Assembly (NCBI GenBank): GCA_002286715.1
Contig: NSJX01000011.1
Coordinates: 690,106-754,105, forward strand
Reading direction: 5' to 3'
Origin: Dentipellis sp. KUC8613
Taxonomy: Eukaryota > Basidiomycota > Agaricomycetes > Russulales > Hericiaceae
Length of the DNA: 64,000 nucleotides
Numbering within the stretch: position 1 is the first letter of the stretch; each line of letters opens with the position of its first letter. Positions 62,007-64,000 of this stretch are shown here, in pieces. The notes under the pieces are model-generated. The model was not told the origin of the DNA and made no database searches. It saw nothing but the letters and a program-made list of their open reading frames with translations. The position numbers and the translations under genes are program-made.

Positions 62007-63011
62007 TCACAAGAAACGAGAGCGTGTGGCCTTGAGGGTCTTGCGGGAGAGCCATCCTGATCCCAAGTGATACCACTGGTCCTTCACAATCTGCCCTCCG
62101 TCATCCATGAGCAGAATGACCTTCCCGCGCGTCTGGATGACCAGCTCATCCTCATCGTCCCCTGCCACATCGCCCAAGCGGATGTCCCCCGCCTTGATCC
62201 GGCGACGGATTGCCTGGGAACAAGAAAACGGGCGCGCGACGTCGGCGAATTCGGTGCTGGAGACGCGGCGGGGGGCATGGACGTGAATAGTGCCACGGAA
62301 GTTCGACGGGAGCACGAGGGTGACGGGATTCTTGCGCGCGCGGACGGTCATGTGAATGAAGTGGGACTCGGCGCCTGGCAAGCGACGCTGGATCGGGAGT
62401 AAGTCCAAGTCAGAATGAAGGCCCGCGAAAGAAGCTGGAAGTGTCACGCACGACTATGGCCTTGACCTTCGCCTTGTAGCTCCACACCTCGATGAAACTC
62501 TTGGCCAAATTCTCCTCCTTATCCCACGGGAGACGAGTCGCCACCAAGAGGTCCAGGTTGAGCGTGCCGCGCCTTCCGATGAACTTGGTGACCGGGCCTC
62601 GCTGGTCTCCCAGCACGCGTTTGGTCATAGGCACGACGACGTCGGTCGTGATCGAACGCTTCTTCTTCGGAATGCTGGGGTGCACCGGGCGTATATCGAG
62701 AACGCGGGGCCGCGCCAGGCGGACTTCGGGGACGCGGGGGCGCACCAGGCGGACGTTGGGAACGCGGGGGCGCGCAAGGCGGACATCCGGAATGGAGAAT
62801 GACAACTTGACGAAGCGGGTGTCGCGCCGGGGGACACTCGACTTGACGTCAGGTTGAATGAGTGGAGTGGATTCGTCCGTGTCCATGGCGTCGTCCGCTC
62901 TGCGGGCGATGCTAGACAGGAAGGACGATCCAAAGAGCTAGGGTCATGAGCATCGCGCCCCGCGTCCGAAAACAGGAGTGCGCTCACCGATAATTTAGAT
63001 TGCCTGGTCAT
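62007..63011 (-). CDS. DUF7330-like protein with VRLARPRVP repeats
   Basis: Three exons (63011-62988, 62937-62452, 62387-62007) give 296 residues; the first encodes only MTRQSKLS. The second half shares the beta-strand pattern of the DUF7330-like family: FIGRRGTLNLDLLVAT, KSFIEVWSYKAKVKAIV, HFIHMTVRARKNPVTLVLPS with NFRGTIHV, and DELVIQTRGKVILLMDDG. It ends in KDQWYHLGSGWLSRKTL. Between residues of about 60 and 105 there are four tandem copies of a 10-residue unit of the type VRLARPRVP(D/N/E). It may be a paralogue of the gene at 59407, but similarity is modest. Start chosen at 63011 because the upstream exon splices in phase; 62886 is an alternative ATG. Confidence 0.68.
62685..62805 (-). 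repeat. 30-bp tandem repeats within the DUF7330-like gene
   Basis: Four adjacent units encoding DVRLARPRVP, NVRLVRPRVP, EVRLARPRVL and DIRPVHPSIP; the units diverge toward the 3' side of the gene. Confidence 0.75.
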
Positions 63012-64000
63012 AGTGGAGAAGTGGGATAGTCGATGATAGCATACGAGGAGGTGTATTAGTGGGTCATTTATACTCGAGCACCGCACGACAGCAGTGGCGT
63101 GTCTTCAAAGGGCATTGTGGACTGCAACAGCAACTGAACAAAGGGCTCGGATATGTTCCGCCAATCTCCGAAACCACGCTAGATTGGAGGACTTGACACG
63201 CACAGCTCAAAAGGCTCGCGAGAGAAAGCAAGGATTCTGAAGATGGCTAGGAGCTGTCGGGTGGACTGAGCATATGCATACCTGTCATCACGCCTTTCAA
63301 ACTCGAGCGCGGTCTTATCAGACCCACGGTCCACCGCTGCCGCGGGCGTAGGCTGGGGCCACAAAGATAACCCATTTTTGGCGGGGAAAAACATGAAGCT
63401 CTTCAGTTCATCAGCTAGTGGGATCATAAAAACTTCCATCCATCAAGCTGAGGTGTCCGAGAGGCTAGCTCGAGCAGACGAATAACGCGGTCGAGGTGGA
63501 TCAGTGGATTCCCATTGAGCTGGCAAGGCTCGAACGGGTAGAACAGACTTCTACAGCGAGAGAGAGAGACGACTACCCAGTAATATAGCACGTTGAACAG
63601 CTAAGAGACTTGCAGGGATATACCAGGGTGTGCATTTGGTGCAACAGAATAAGTCCGTCATTGGTTTAGAAGGCCGGGCCACCGACGGAGGTTGAAGCGG
63701 AAGGAAATCTGAGATCTGAGATCTTCCTCTTCTTGTCAGACTTTATTCTGCCTCCGTCATGAACCAATCGCTGAAGATACTCCTCCCGCAGGCATCTTCA
63801 CCCGACGACTCGATATCATGTCCCGTATGGTATCCCTTTCCAAAGGGAGCACTCCTACTGCTCAAGGGATCGGAAACGATACGGGTTACTTGCGAGGCAA
63901 GTCAATGTCTCCGGGTTCCTAGCAGCATGAAACGTGCGCATGCAATGGTTTGCGGCGTTGATGCGAAAGGTCGGTTTTTGCGTACCATGATTTATCCCCC
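63012..64000. other. terminal intergenic region
   Basis: No supported gene in the last kilobase. The string GGTGTCCGAGAGGCTAGC near 63452 resembles a tRNA D-arm, but no matching acceptor stem or T-arm is found. Confidence 0.45.

Noticed and set aside
63448..63545. tRNA-like GGTGTCCGAGAGGCTAGC with a later GGCTCGAACGGG
   Set aside because: Acceptor and anticodon stems do not form.

Overview
This is a stretch of nuclear genome from a filamentous basidiomycete, most likely an Agaricomycete. Protein genes are intron-dense, nearly all introns are 45-60 nt GT-AG, several exons are only 12-22 nt, genes lie close together on both strands, and the proteins (Ssb1-type Hsp70, Sip5, Fmp25, DUF7330-like and secreted double-psi beta-barrel proteins) fit that group. 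Gene models were built by hand by joining open frames at splice sites that keep the phase; no alignment was run.

Region 1-31983 is ordinary gene-dense euchromatin: a Pumilio-type RNA-binding protein (5' cut by the window edge), a pRiA4b ORF-3/RNase H-like fusion, an unknown small protein, an Fmp25-like RCC1-repeat protein, two unknown proteins, a prenylcysteine carboxyl methyltransferase, a secreted double-psi beta-barrel protein, the ribosome-associated Hsp70 Ssb1 divergent from mitochondrial ribosomal protein uS2m, anthranilate synthase component I, the snoRNP assembly factor Shq1, a SERCA-type calcium ATPase and a Sip5 homologue.

Region 31984-47553 is accessory. A 4.9 kb element (32940-37865) has 31-bp terminal inverted repeats, an apparent 8-bp target-site duplication and clustered GGCCGGCC subterminal motifs. 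Inside it, two low-complexity arrays of opposite strand polarity take the place of any recognisable transposase. After it comes a 5'-truncated second copy of the double-psi beta-barrel gene. Directly upstream of that gene is an 8.4 kb block almost lacking T on the + strand (G/T-rich on the - strand), which runs to the terminator of a U6 snRNA gene. The - strand of the block holds hydrophobic, coding-looking segments, one pair joined by a canonical 53-nt intron.

Region 47554-64000 returns to normal genes: U6 snRNA, PDCD5, a large Not4 E3 ligase, a small predicted membrane protein, the neddylation factor Dcn1, the cytosolic Fe-S targeting factor Cia2, and two DUF7330-like proteins. The neighbouring housekeeping genes have unrelated jobs; the clearest shared control is the short divergent promoter between SSB1 and the uS2m gene.
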